A model generated the notes under the pieces. That model had not been told where the DNA came from. It did not search any database and saw nothing but the letters and a program-made list of their open reading frames with translations. A stretch of 64,000 nucleotides of DNA, taken from Ilyomonas sp965199905 (GTDB taxonomy: Bacteria > Bacteroidota > Bacteroidia > Chitinophagales > Chitinophagaceae). Positions 53,024-62,339 of the stretch are shown here, in pieces (position 1 is the stretch's first letter; each line of letters begins with the position of its first letter). The position numbers and the translations under genes were made by a program. The stretch covers positions 4,526,001 to 4,590,000 of the forward strand of contig OZ241366.1 in assembly GCA_965199905.1 (NCBI GenBank), read 5' to 3'.

Positions 53024-55297
53024 CTATACCAAATCAAATCTGTCGAGATTCATCACTTTATTCCATGCCGCAATAAAGTCTTTTACAAACTTATCTTGTC
53101 CGTCGGTGCTGCCGTACACTTCTGCCACAGCTCTCAGTTCGGAGTTAGATCCAAACACAAGGTCAGCGCGTGTCGCGGTCCATTTAGGCTGACCGGTAGC
53201 ACGGTCAGAACCGAGATATAATTCCTTGCTGTCATCCATCGCTTTCCATGAAGTATTCATATCAAGCAGGTTTACAAAGAAATCATTGGTAAGCTGACCC
53301 GGACGTGTGGTAAACACACCATGTTTTGAGCCATCATAATTAGCGCCCAAAGCACGCAAACCACCTACAAGTACGGCTAATTCAGGAGCCGATAAAGTCA
53401 GCAACTGCGCTTTGTCAATCAACAATTCTTCTGTCGAAACCTGCGACTTGCTTTTGCGGTAATTGCGGAAGCCATCAGCCAGCGGTTCCAGATGTGAAAA
53501 TGATTGCACTTCCGTTTGTTCCTGCGATGCATCCATACGACCTGCAGTGAATGGAATCTGAACGTCATGACCAGCCTCTTGCGCTGCTTTTTCAACAGCC
53601 GAATTGCCTGCCAGCACTATCAAATCTGCCAGTGATATTTTCTTGTCATTTGTTTGCGAAGCATTGAAATCCTTTTGAATAGATTCCAATACACTCAACA
53701 CTTTTTTCAACTGTACCGGATTGTTTGCCTGCCAGTCTTTTTGCGGAGCCAAACGAATGCGCGCACCATTGGCGCCGCCGCGTTTATCTGAGCCCCGGAA
53801 GGTAGAAGCCGATGCCCAGGCTGTAGATATAAGCTCTGCATTGCTTAAGCCTGACGATAAGATTTTTGCCTTCAAATCAGATGCATCATTATCATCCACC
53901 AAAGCATGATCAACAACCGGAAGAATATCCTGCCAGACCAATTCTTCAGAAGGAACATCAGCACCTAAATAAAGAGCGCGAGGCCCCATATCGCGGTGCG
54001 TTAATTTAAACCAGGCACGCGCAAAAGCATCTGCAAACTGGTCAGGATTTTCAAAAAAGCGGCGTGATATTTTTTCATATTGGGGATCAACACGAAGCGC
54101 AAGATCAGATGTCAGCATGGCAGGCTTGTGGCGCTTGCCCGCATCATAAGCGTCGGGAATAATATCATCCGCATCTTTAGCCACCCACTGATGAGCGCCG
54201 GCCGGGCTTTTGGTCAATTCCCACTCAAAACCAAACAGGTTTTCAAAATAGTTATTGCTCCATTGTGTTGGCGTGGTTGTCCATGTCACTTCCAAGCCAC
54301 TTGTAATGGTATCGGCACCTTTACCTGAGCCATATTTATTATTCCAGCCAAAGCCTTGCTCTTCCATAGAAGCAGCTTCAGGTTCTTTGCCTACATTGTC
54401 GGATGGCGCAGCACCATGCGTTTTACCAAAGGTATGTCCGCCCGCAATTAAGGCAACCGTTTCTTCATCATCCATTGCCATACGACCAAACGTTTCGCGA
54501 ATATCTTTGGCAGAAGCCAGCGGATCAGGATTGCCATCCGGTCCTTCAGGATTTACATAAATCAAACCCATGTGTGCGGCTGCCAGCGGATCTTCCAAAG
54601 GGCGTGAATGAATAGGACGACCGGCATCTTCATCAGATGATACCACACCATGTGCGGCTACACCCGCTTCGCCTTTTGCATAACGGGTTTCGTTGCCAAG
54701 CCATGTAGTTTCAGCGCCCCAGTACACATCTTCCTGCGGCTCCCATTTATCGGCACGGCCACCTGCAAAACCAAAGGTTTTAAAGCCCATAGATTCAAGC
54801 GCCATATTGCCTGCGAGGATCAGTAAATCAGCCCAGGAAATTTTGTTCCCGTATTTCTGTTTTATAGGCCAAAGAAGGCGACGCGCTTTGTCTAAACTTA
54901 CGTTATCAGGCCAGCTATTGAGCGGCGCAAAACGTTGCATACCGGCACCCGCACCGCCACGACCATCACCAACGCGATATGTGCCTGCGCTGTGCCATGC
55001 CATACGGATGAACAAGCCTCCATAATGACCGAAGTCAGCCGGCCACCAATCCTGCGAATCGGTCATCAGATCAACCAGGTCTTTCTTTACAGCTTCAAGG
55101 TCAAGACTTTTAAATGCTTGTGCATAATCAAAATCTTTATCCATCGGGTTAGATAAAGAAGAATGCTGTCGCAAAATATTAAGGCGTAATTGATTTGGCC
55201 ACCAGTCGCGGTTGCGTGTGCCGCTGCCAGCTACATTGTGATGCATAGTGCCATTGTGAAACGGGCAATTGCTAATGTCGTTAGATTCTTTTTCCAT
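53024..55297 (-). CDS. katG: Catalase-peroxidase
   Basis: 757 residues, full length. It is a haem enzyme that removes hydrogen peroxide by catalase and peroxidase reactions. The distal site is FIRMAWHSAGTYR (Arg, Trp, His); Trp belongs to the Met-Tyr-Trp adduct with Tyr in MGLIYVNPEGP. The proximal site AGGHTFGKTHGA carries the haem-ligand His. The N-terminal and C-terminal halves are both peroxidase-like, the latter degenerate, as usual. It is divergent from oxyR with a shared intergenic operator. It is probably induced by peroxide through OxyR. Confidence 0.97.
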   Translation of the reverse strand: MEKESNDISNCPFHNGTMHHNVAGSGTRNRDWWPNQLRLNILRQHSSLSNPMDKDFDYAQAFKSLDLEAVKKDLVDLMTDSQDWWPADFGHYGGLFIRMAWHSAGTYRVGDGRGGAGAGMQRFAPLNSWPDNVSLDKARRLLWPIKQKYGNKISWADLLILAGNMALESMGFKTFGFAGGRADKWEPQEDVYWGAETTWLGNETRYAKGEAGVAAHGVVSSDEDAGRPIHSRPLEDPLAAAHMGLIYVNPEGPDGNPDPLASAKDIRETFGRMAMDDEETVALIAGGHTFGKTHGAAPSDNVGKEPEAASMEEQGFGWNNKYGSGKGADTITSGLEVTWTTTPTQWSNNYFENLFGFEWELTKSPAGAHQWVAKDADDIIPDAYDAGKRHKPAMLTSDLALRVDPQYEKISRRFFENPDQFADAFARAWFKLTHRDMGPRALYLGADVPSEELVWQDILPVVDHALVDDNDASDLKAKILSSGLSNAELISTAWASASTFRGSDKRGGANGARIRLAPQKDWQANNPVQLKKVLSVLESIQKDFNASQTNDKKISLADLIVLAGNSAVEKAAQEAGHDVQIPFTAGRMDASQEQTEVQSFSHLEPLADGFRNYRKSKSQVSTEELLIDKAQLLTLSAPELAVLVGGLRALGANYDGSKHGVFTTRPGQLTNDFFVNLLDMNTSWKAMDDSKELYLGSDRATGQPKWTATRADLVFGSNSELRAVAEVYGSTDGQDKFVKDFIAAWNKVMNLDRFDLV

Positions 55298-55379
55298 TGT
55301 ATCAATTTTATATCGAATGAAGTACCAGGCAAAATGCTGCCTGGAATTGCAAACTTATAACATCATGCTCATCATTATA

Positions 55380-55415
55380 ATCAATTAAATTGATACTTTC
55401 ATAGTTTAAAACTAT
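55380..55415 (+). promoter_or_regulatory. OxyR operator between katG and oxyR
   Basis: ATAGTTTAAAACTAT (55401-55415) matches ATAG-N7-CTAT, the OxyR half-site pair, exactly. A weaker dyad ATCAATTAAATTGAT (55380-55394) lies 21 bases upstream (centre to centre), the spacing expected for a tetramer of OxyR along one DNA face. The first dyad ends one base before the oxyR ATG, consistent with autorepression. Confidence 0.6.
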
Positions 55416-55416
55416 T

Positions 55417-56349
55417 ATGACACTTGTTCAATTAGAATACATTGTTGCTTTAGATGCCCTGAAACATTTTGCCAAAGCGGCTGCGCAATGTCATATTACG
55501 CAACCTTCATTGAGTATGCAGGTTCAGAAGTTTGAAGAAGAATTGGGAGTGCAGGTATTTATCCGTACAAACCCTGTAACTACAACAGAAACGGGACAGA
55601 TTGTAATTGATCAGGCAAAGAAAATATTGTCAGAAGCCGGTGCTATGCAACAGCTTGTTCACCAGGAAAAAAATATAGTAGCGGGTACTTTAAAGATAGG
55701 CATCATACCTACGCTGGCGCCGTATTTATTACCACAGTTTATACAGGTATTTATTAAGCAATATCCGCAGATGCACATCAGCATCCAGGAATTAACAACA
55801 GAAAATATTGTAAAGCAGTTGAAGAACGGAATGCTGGATGCCGGTATCCTGGCAACGCCGCTAAACATTGCCGATTTACAAGAGATGTTTTTATTTCATG
55901 AAGAGTTTGTGGCTTATGTGTCAAGAAAAGATAAACTCTTTACTAAAAAATACCTGTTGCCCGGCGACATTGACGTACATCGCATGTGGTTGCTGGAAGA
56001 AGGGCATTGCCTGCGCAGCCAGGTGATGAATTTATGTGAACTGCAAAAAGATTCTTCTGTTGAAAAGCATTTTGATTATGCAGCGGGAAGCATTGAAACA
56101 CTTAAACGTTTTGTTGATAAGAATGGCGGCATTACCCTGCTTCCCGAACTGGCGACTTATGATATGAGCAAAACGAAAAAGGGCATGCTGCGATATTTTA
56201 AAAGCCCTGCGCCGGTTAGAGAAATCAGCCTGGTTACGGTAAAAACTTTTGCGAAAACAAGGTTGATTCACATTTTACAGCAAACAATTACAGACAATCT
56301 TCCGCCGCAAATGACAAAGAAAAAAAAGGTGGAAGTAATAGGTGTATAA
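55417..56349 (+). CDS. oxyR: Hydrogen-peroxide-responsive LysR regulator OxyR
   Basis: 310 residues. The N-terminal winged helix-turn-helix has LKHFAKAAAQCHITQPSLSM. The effector domain carries the redox pair: EEGHCLRSQVMNLCELQ, with the two cysteines nine residues apart, as in E. coli OxyR (Cys199 and Cys208). This supports peroxide sensing by a disulfide. It is divergent from katG, its likely target, and overlaps the operator at its start. No terminator is visible after it. Confidence 0.93.
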   Translation: MTLVQLEYIVALDALKHFAKAAAQCHITQPSLSMQVQKFEEELGVQVFIRTNPVTTTETGQIVIDQAKKILSEAGAMQQLVHQEKNIVAGTLKIGIIPTLAPYLLPQFIQVFIKQYPQMHISIQELTTENIVKQLKNGMLDAGILATPLNIADLQEMFLFHEEFVAYVSRKDKLFTKKYLLPGDIDVHRMWLLEEGHCLRSQVMNLCELQKDSSVEKHFDYAAGSIETLKRFVDKNGGITLLPELATYDMSKTKKGMLRYFKSPAPVREISLVTVKTFAKTRLIHILQQTITDNLPPQMTKKKKVEVIGV

Positions 56350-56431
56350 GAAGTCTCTTATCGATACGAATACATCGTTTTCCTGTTATGCGAAGCCATT
56401 TTAAGTGTACATAGTTGTCATCAAAGAACAT

Positions 56432-56971
56432 TCATTTTTCTTGCCATTCGGAATTAAGGATTGCCAATACTTCCTTCCAGTTGTTGCCTCTTTTGTGGTG
56501 TGTAAAGTTTACGTTGTGACCTGCGGTAAACATGATGGGTTTGCCTTTAAAAAAATCAAGATTCTTGCAATGATCATCTACCAGGTAGTCGGTATTAATG
56601 ATGCTTTTATCTCCGCAAAAAATAATATTGCGCCAGCCAATAAACGGAAAATGCTCTGCAAGCCAGCTATACTTTTCAGGCAGTGATAACGGGAATTCCA
56701 TAGCTGCCGACACGATGTAAACCTCGTAGGTTTCCATTATCTTTTTCACCGCGTCCACGGCGCCTTCCATAAGAGGCACCGTACTGAAAAAGCCTTCGGT
56801 GGTTACGAATTTTCTGACGGCTCCTTTTACCGGAAAGGCTTCTTCTTCCGACACACCTTGTAAGATATCTTTCGAAAACCGCTCGCCATAATCACGTTCA
56901 TACCAATATAAAAAATGGGCTTCCACATCGGCAAGCACGCCATCCATATCAATTGCAACTGTTTTTTTCAT
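56432..56971 (-). CDS. 5'(3')-deoxyribonucleotidase (NT5C-type HAD phosphatase)
   Basis: 179 residues. The HAD motif I is KTVAIDMDGVLADVEAH, with nucleophile and acid Asp. Motif II is YIVSAAMEFP, motif III the Lys region near LPEKYSWLAEHF, and motif IV TDYLVDDHCKNLD. The cap is small, as in NT5C deoxynucleotidases. It dephosphorylates deoxynucleoside monophosphates. Its start is 37 bases from the DUF1415 gene's stop on the same strand. Confidence 0.85.
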   Translation of the reverse strand: MKKTVAIDMDGVLADVEAHFLYWYERDYGERFSKDILQGVSEEEAFPVKGAVRKFVTTEGFFSTVPLMEGAVDAVKKIMETYEVYIVSAAMEFPLSLPEKYSWLAEHFPFIGWRNIIFCGDKSIINTDYLVDDHCKNLDFFKGKPIMFTAGHNVNFTHHKRGNNWKEVLAILNSEWQEK

Positions 56972-57008
56972 GGGTGTAAAGTAAACCGAAAAAAATGGTT
57001 GATAATTA

Positions 57009-57566
57009 CTACAATTGCTCTTTCTCTTCGGCTGATTCTTTCAGCGCTTTCATAAACGCCAGCCCTTTGCCGCGTGCAAATGCCACATTGTTTTGCGGTA
57101 TGGTTTCAGGTTTATGTGTATAATGTGCCAGCGCTTTACTAATGCTTTCTTCGCGCAGAATCTGTATTACGGGAAGCGGCGAACGGTTGGTATAATTAGC
57201 CGCATCGTTTACCGGCGAACCACTAAAACGATAATCAGGATGAAAGCCGGCAAGCTGGTAAATGCCTTCATATTTATGCTTCTTCAACAACTTTTCCGAT
57301 AGCGCCACAAGGTCAAGATAAGCGCGGAAAGAAGCAACGGCATTGGGGAAAATAAGGAGCGTGGTTTCAATGTTTTCTTCCGTGTCAAGGCGTTCGCATT
57401 CCCGTATCAGCGACAGCAGGCAAGAGGCTTTGTCAAGGCTTTCTTCTACACGGTAATGAATGGAATTCCGCTGCATTTCGCGCGCTGCAAACGGGCAAAA
57501 ATGACAACCGATCACCACTTTGTTTATCCAGTTTCTTGTTGCTTCTATTGCCTGTTCTGTATTCAT
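57009..57566 (-). CDS. DUF1415 family protein
   Basis: About 185 residues from the ATG at 57566 (MNTEQAIEATRNW); an upstream ATG adds 11 residues not in the family. Family features: RNWINKVVIGCHFCPFAARE at the N-terminus, IYQLAGFHPDYRFSG in the middle, and NRSPLPVIQILREESIS near the C-terminus. No function is established. It stands between the esterase and the nucleotidase on the same strand and may be co-transcribed with the latter. Confidence 0.8.
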   Translation of the reverse strand: MNTEQAIEATRNWINKVVIGCHFCPFAAREMQRNSIHYRVEESLDKASCLLSLIRECERLDTEENIETTLLIFPNAVASFRAYLDLVALSEKLLKKHKYEGIYQLAGFHPDYRFSGSPVNDAANYTNRSPLPVIQILREESISKALAHYTHKPETIPQNNVAFARGKGLAFMKALKESAEEKEQL

Positions 57567-57602
57567 TTTGTAAAGATGAAGCAGAAAATAAAGCGACACG
57601 TC

Positions 57603-58592
57603 TTATTCTACTATGACTTTTCCTTTTGGCTCAGCATCTTTTCCAAACCCTGCAAAGAAATCAACAGCCGCCGGTATGGTAACCGGCGCATGATAAGCCG
57701 CCGGTGCATGCGCCGCACCTGTTTTCAGGTACAAGCGATAAGGCACATTGTAGCGTGCAAGCTGTCGCGAAATGCAGGCAGACCCAAGCGCGACCGGATA
57801 CATGGCGCATGAAAATTCGCGCCCGATGTTGTAAGGAGAAATTGAATCGGCAGTGCCATGAAAAGAAATCATCGGCACCGCATTGGCGCAACTGATAATA
57901 GCTGAATCGCCAATGCCGCCCCAGAGGTTTAAAATACCTTTAATGGCGAATGTATTGCGCAGTGCGTTGTCGCCTTCATTCAGCTTGCCAAGTTGCCTGC
58001 TTTCGTTGGGCATCAACGCTGCTGCTTCCGGTGCCGGCAGGTAGTGCGTGTACATGGCAATGGTGCTTCCCGCGCTGCCACCACCAATATAAATGCGGCT
58101 GGTATCAATGTGATATTCTTTCGCTTTCAAAACCAGGAACCGCAGGGCTGCATTGGCATCCTGAACGGCACGATACAGCGCGAAATATTCAGCAGTGGTA
58201 TCGCCTTCGCATTTTTTACTATCGCTGCCGCTCCAGCCAAGCCGGTAGTTTATAGATACGCCCACATATCCTGCGCCCGCAAGCAGGCTGCAGTGCGATT
58301 CCATTTCCTTTTTATCGCCTTCCTTAAAGCCGCCGCCATGTATCATCACAAATAAGGGATAGCTCTTTCCGGCGCTGCTGCCGGCGGGCATATAGATGTC
58401 CAAATCCAGCGCCTGTTGCTTGTTTGCCTCGGTAAGGGCAGTGCCGTATTGCACATTGGTTAAAACCTGTCCTGGTGGCGATATATGTTTCTGTTTTGTT
58501 TTAAAACAAGAGAGAAGAAAAACGGGAATTATAAAAAAAAAGAAGGGAAGAAAACGCGTGAACCCCGGCTGTTTTGGTTGGCTACTTATCAT
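57603..58592 (-). CDS. Alpha/beta-hydrolase esterase lipoprotein
   Basis: 329 residues. The N-terminal hydrophobic stretch ends with a lipobox, VFLLSC, so it is anchored outside the inner membrane. The oxyanion hole is FVMIHGGGFKEGDK. The nucleophile Ser is in IYIGGGSAGSTIAMY (G-x-S-x-G). The Asp is likely in FHGTADSISPYN and the His in GAAHAPAAYH. It resembles secreted carboxylesterases of the BD-FAE/PNB group. The substrate is an ester of unknown kind. Confidence 0.85.
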   Translation of the reverse strand: MISSQPKQPGFTRFLPFFFFIIPVFLLSCFKTKQKHISPPGQVLTNVQYGTALTEANKQQALDLDIYMPAGSSAGKSYPLFVMIHGGGFKEGDKKEMESHCSLLAGAGYVGVSINYRLGWSGSDSKKCEGDTTAEYFALYRAVQDANAALRFLVLKAKEYHIDTSRIYIGGGSAGSTIAMYTHYLPAPEAAALMPNESRQLGKLNEGDNALRNTFAIKGILNLWGGIGDSAIISCANAVPMISFHGTADSISPYNIGREFSCAMYPVALGSACISRQLARYNVPYRLYLKTGAAHAPAAYHAPVTIPAAVDFFAGFGKDAEPKGKVIVE

Positions 58593-58799
58593 TTAAAATC
58601 AATCAATTGTTTTGCTAATGATTGGCTGAAAACTGTTGTTGCCTTGCATGATTGCGCAACCTCGTAACAGCGAATTTTTATTTACCCGCTAAATTATTAG
58701 CCGCTTGTACAATGAGGTTGTTAAATGAGGAGTAAAGAATTGTTATTTAAAATTGTAGCGTGGGGGAGTGCTACTATGTAAAATATGTTGATTATAAGG

Positions 58800-59231
58800 C
58801 TACCCTTCAAGCGAAGCCGAAGTCCCATAATGCATTGCCGCTGCAAGTGTATCCATATTTATATCTGATAATTTTTTGAACCTGATGCAATACCCGGTCA
58901 CGCTCGCCTTACCGATGGTGTCTCCATGCGTTTTGGCTAAGTATGTTTTATCCGGGATGCCAAGAATATAAACAGAGATGCCGGTTTGGTTGGCACTGAT
59001 ACCTATTTGAAAAAATTCTTTTCTCTTTCCGTCAGCATATTTTGTGGTAAAACTTCCATAGCCAATAGTCGGGTTGCTAACCGTTTTATTATCGCTGTTT
59101 TTGCCGTTGCTGAACCATAACTTATAGTCGGGAAATTGTTGAAGAGTAAACTCGTGCAAGGCCTGTATGTCGCTGCGTTTTGGTTCGGGTTGGCTGGTAA
59201 TGTAGTTGTTGATTTCTTGTTGTGTGTTCAT
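58800..59231 (-). CDS. DUF1801 family protein
   Basis: 143 residues with the DUF1801 build: an N-terminal helix INNYITSQPEPKRSDIQALH, a strand pair, YGSFTTKYADGKRKEFFQIG and a C-terminal half with YCIRFKKLSDINMDTLAAAM. This family is also described as iron-chaperone/YdhG-like with a steroidogenic acute-like beta fold; the role is unknown. It is free-standing, with a 150-base gap to its left neighbour. Confidence 0.7.
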   Translation of the reverse strand: MNTQQEINNYITSQPEPKRSDIQALHEFTLQQFPDYKLWFSNGKNSDNKTVSNPTIGYGSFTTKYADGKRKEFFQIGISANQTGISVYILGIPDKTYLAKTHGDTIGKASVTGYCIRFKKLSDINMDTLAAAMHYGTSASLEG

Positions 59232-59382
59232 GTGGATATTGCGTTATCGGTAGATTTCTTACAATCGAAAGTTATAGATCAAATTACCGGACGGTGGGGA
59301 CATAGGTGTCGGTAAAGAAATTTCCATTACTGAATGGCATTCGTAAGCGGCTATTTTGGCAGGCAACTGTTAGCGGCATACT

Positions 59383-60042
59383 TTATTCTTCAATAGTAGG
59401 TAAATAGAACTCACTTGTTTCCCCGGTGTCAACATTGATGTCAAACACTCTGAGCTTTCCATTAGCAAGCTTATTGGATATTCGCCAATAAAGACCTTCT
59501 TTGTCGTCGATATTTTGATAATTAAGAAACGGCTTGTTGTAAAAACCTTTTTGTTTCACTATTGCAGTCGCTTGTGCAAAGTCAACTGTAAACTTATTAG
59601 AAAAAAGGTTTCTGAAACTTAGAATAAGCTTCGTCGGGCTTGAAAACGAATAGTCTCTGTCAAATTGTGATAGTTTGCCAATGCTATCAACAAGTAAATC
59701 AAAATAACTTAACGTATCACTTTTGTCAACTACATAGTAATGTATATTGTAGTAAATATGGCTTTCTAAGAACTTAGCGTCACCAGATTCGCCAACATAC
59801 ACCTGAAAGTTTTCTTTTTTTGTTTGTCTAAAATTAATTTTTATGTGGTTTTGATAGAATGTGTCACTTAACAAAGAGTTTATACTTTTTTCCGCACCTT
59901 TCGATGCCCGCAAAAAGTCTTTGTCGTGAGAATACACTTTTACTGAATTTATTATAGACAAAAACGTGTCGCTCTGAACGATTTGTCCATGAGCAACATA
60001 ACCTGTTAATAATACAAAAATTAAAGTAGTAATAAGTCTCAT
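59383..60042 (-). CDS. Exported hypothetical protein
   Basis: 219 residues from the ATG at 60042, which gives a signal peptide MRLITTLIFVLLTGYVAHGQ; 22 residues upstream in the open frame look random. The mature part is lysine- and serine-rich with alternating strands, as in KINFRQTKKENFQVYVGESG. It is A/T richer than its neighbours. No family is recognised. It is probably periplasmic or secreted. It stands alone beside the low-content region at 60043-60723. Confidence 0.5.
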   Translation of the reverse strand: MRLITTLIFVLLTGYVAHGQIVQSDTFLSIINSVKVYSHDKDFLRASKGAEKSINSLLSDTFYQNHIKINFRQTKKENFQVYVGESGDAKFLESHIYYNIHYYVVDKSDTLSYFDLLVDSIGKLSQFDRDYSFSSPTKLILSFRNLFSNKFTVDFAQATAIVKQKGFYNKPFLNYQNIDDKEGLYWRISNKLANGKLRVFDINVDTGETSEFYLPTIEE

Positions 60043-60276
60043 AAAAGTTACCGCTAACTCAAAATACCCGCCGCTTTCTATCCCACCAAATCCACGCAAT
60101 TCATCCAAAAGTTTCTCACAAAAGCAATAAAAATGCGCAGAAACTCAAATATCCGAGACAATACAATTTTCAGCGCTTTCTCAGTGTCGCCATATCATTT
60201 TATTCTTCAGTTATTTAAAACGCTTCACATCCGGTTACCACCCTCTCTAAAAGAAATCATCCTCACACACCCGGTT

Positions 60277-60432
60277 ATGCCTCTCCCGCAAAAAAAGATG
60301 ACCCTAACCATCCGTCCCGGCGAGGATACCCTTGTTTCGCCCGACAAGCTCGGCGATAAGAGAACGCGTTTTTTTATAGTAAAAAATATAAGCGATACCG
60401 AAAAAGGCAATTGCCGCGTGGCGATAAAATAA
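60277..60432 (+). CDS. Doubtful small ORF
   Basis: A 51-residue frame, MPLPQKKMTLTIRPGEDTLV then SPDKLGDKRTRFFIVKNISD. It has the polarity of a small beta-strand domain and could be the end of a decayed gene. No homologue is recognised, and no ribosome site is clear. Confidence 0.2.
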   Translation: MPLPQKKMTLTIRPGEDTLVSPDKLGDKRTRFFIVKNISDTEKGNCRVAIK

Positions 60433-60648
60433 AGAAGCTCATTACATTTCATACACACCAGCCGCTTCCTGCAGGGATCGGTTGTTTTTTTATTGTAAAA
60501 AACCCCGCTCCGTTACTCACTTGTTTTCGTCGCAGCTACTTTCTCCGCCTTTCGCACAGGGCGGGATGCAGTTGGCGTATATTAAACTGGTGAGTGGTGA
60601 GAAAAGTGAGATGTGAGTAATGATGCATATAAGAAAACACCTTTCTGT

Positions 60649-60686
60649 AAATAAAGATGCCTCCCGGGAGAGAGGCACCTTTATTT
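60649..60686 (-). terminator. Terminator after pyk
   Basis: On the minus strand, AAATAAAGGTGCCTC pairs with GAGGCATCTTTATTT (one G-T) around TCTCCCGG. It lies 38 bases beyond the pyk stop. Confidence 0.7.
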
Positions 60687-60723
60687 ATAGAAGTTTCTTT
60701 AACTTCTCATCTTTCACCATTCA

Positions 60724-62181
60724 CTACTCCACCGCAGTTATCTTCAACACATTGGTTGGTAAATGCAGGTGTATGGGTGTGCTGCCGGTATTGATAACAA
60801 TATCGCCGGTATTGATAAATCCTCTTTCTTTCAGGATGGCAATCTGGTCGGCAATGATGTTATCGAGGCTGTTTTCTTCATCATAATAAAATGCGCGAAC
60901 GCCCCAGCTTAAGCTCAGTTGATTTACCAGGTATTTTTTCTTGGTAAAAATAAACAGCGGCGCTTTTGGGCGATAGCTGCTGAGCACAAAGGCTGTAAAG
61001 CCGCTTTGCGTCATGCCGATCAATGCCTGCGCATCGGTATCGCGGGCAATTTTGCAGGCATTATAGCAAATGGCGTCGCTGAGGAAAGTAGGAGAATGAG
61101 CAATGGGTTTTAAGTCTTCTTCGCGATTATAGCGATATTCGGTTTTCTCTACTTCAAGAATAATTTTAAGCATGGTTTCCACCACCAGTTCCGGATAGTT
61201 GCCGGTTGCCGTTTCGGCGCTCAGCATAACCGCGTCGGTACCTTCAAGAACAGCGTTCGCTACGTCAGTAATTTCGCTGCGGTTCGGTTTGGTGCGGTCA
61301 ATCATGCTTTCCATCATTTGCGTAGCCACAATAACCGGCTTGCCGCGATGAATACATTTGCGTATGATTTCGCGCTGCGCCATCGGTACTTTTTCTACGG
61401 GCAATTCAACACCCAGATCGCCGCGGGCAACCATTACACCATCGCTGGCGTTGATGATGTTTTTAAGGTCGGCCATAGCCGATGGCATCTCTATTTTTGC
61501 CATCGCTTTGGTGGTGCTGCCTCGTTCATCCAGCCGTTTTTTCAGGTCAATCATATCTTCTGCCTTGCGAACAAAAGAAAGAGCGATCCAGTCGACCTGT
61601 TGCTTCACGATAAACTCAAAATCGGTAATGTCTTTTTCCGTCATAGCAGGCAAAGAGATTTCCGTATCTGGCAGGTTCACGCCTTTCTTTGGTAAAATTC
61701 TGCCGCCATACGAAACTGCCACGCGCACGTCGCCTTCTTTAGTAACTTCAATAACGATAACTTCGAGCTTGCCATCATCGATCAATATCTTGTTGCCCAC
61801 TTTCACATCGTTGTGAAGATTAGGGTAAGAGACGTAAATTTTATCCTTATTACCCACTACCTTTTCAGTAGAAGTAAAGGTGAGAATATCACCGGCTACT
61901 ACATCAAGTCCGCCATTTTCCATTTCACCCACACGCAGCTTAGGGCCCTGAAGATCGGCAAGTATGGCAATGTTAAAAGGCTGGTCTGTATTAAGCTGAC
62001 GGATATAGTTTATAACCTGTTCCTTGTCCTCGTGCGTGCCGTGCGAAAAATTGAGTCTGAATACATTCACACCTGCTTTGGCAAGAGCCAGCAGTTTTTC
62101 GTATGTATTGCAGGCTGGACCCACAGTGGCTACAATCTTCGTTCTGTGAAATGAATGATCTATTCCGGCTTGCTTATCCAT
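60724..62181 (-). CDS. pyk: Pyruvate kinase
   Basis: 485 residues from the ATG at 62181 (MDKQAGIDHSFHRTKIVATV); the frame upstream to 62214 adds 11 atypical residues. It converts phosphoenolpyruvate and ADP to pyruvate and ATP. Motifs: TKIVATVGPA and VNVFRLNFSHG (Arg and Ser of the active site), LADLQGPKLRVG, KDITDFEFIVKQ, MAKIEMPSAM (Lys and Glu) and MVARGDLGVELP with the Asp, and MLSAETATG. The C-terminal domain is complete. pfkA lies 159 bases upstream on the same strand, so the two glycolytic genes may share an operon. Confidence 0.95.
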   Translation of the reverse strand: MDKQAGIDHSFHRTKIVATVGPACNTYEKLLALAKAGVNVFRLNFSHGTHEDKEQVINYIRQLNTDQPFNIAILADLQGPKLRVGEMENGGLDVVAGDILTFTSTEKVVGNKDKIYVSYPNLHNDVKVGNKILIDDGKLEVIVIEVTKEGDVRVAVSYGGRILPKKGVNLPDTEISLPAMTEKDITDFEFIVKQQVDWIALSFVRKAEDMIDLKKRLDERGSTTKAMAKIEMPSAMADLKNIINASDGVMVARGDLGVELPVEKVPMAQREIIRKCIHRGKPVIVATQMMESMIDRTKPNRSEITDVANAVLEGTDAVMLSAETATGNYPELVVETMLKIILEVEKTEYRYNREEDLKPIAHSPTFLSDAICYNACKIARDTDAQALIGMTQSGFTAFVLSSYRPKAPLFIFTKKKYLVNQLSLSWGVRAFYYDEENSLDNIIADQIAILKERGFINTGDIVINTGSTPIHLHLPTNVLKITAVE

Positions 62182-62339
62182 ATTTGTATGAAAGTATTTG
62201 TCTGGAGTTGGCATGAATCGTTATTTATGTGAAACGTGAGAAGTAAAATGTGAAAGTAAGAAACGCATTTTGAGAAGATGTTTTAAAATTGAACTTCTTG
62301 TTTTGATTATCACTTTTGACGTTTCATTTCTCACTCTGT

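Larger units (their letters stand above)
60043..60723. other. Gene-poor region between the hypothetical protein and pyk
   Basis: About 680 bases with no confident gene. A short plus-strand frame (60277-60432) is reported separately. Text at 60593-60631 is of the GTGAGAAAAGTGAG type and at 60700-60723 its complement. The pyk terminator lies at 60649. An unexplained block at 60491-60590 is GC-rich with a repeated CTCC/CGCC character but no clear frame. Confidence 0.4.

Noticed and set aside
60133..60432. Plus-strand 99-residue frame
   Set aside because: The first half is random-looking translated intergenic DNA; only the last 51 residues might be real, listed separately at low confidence.
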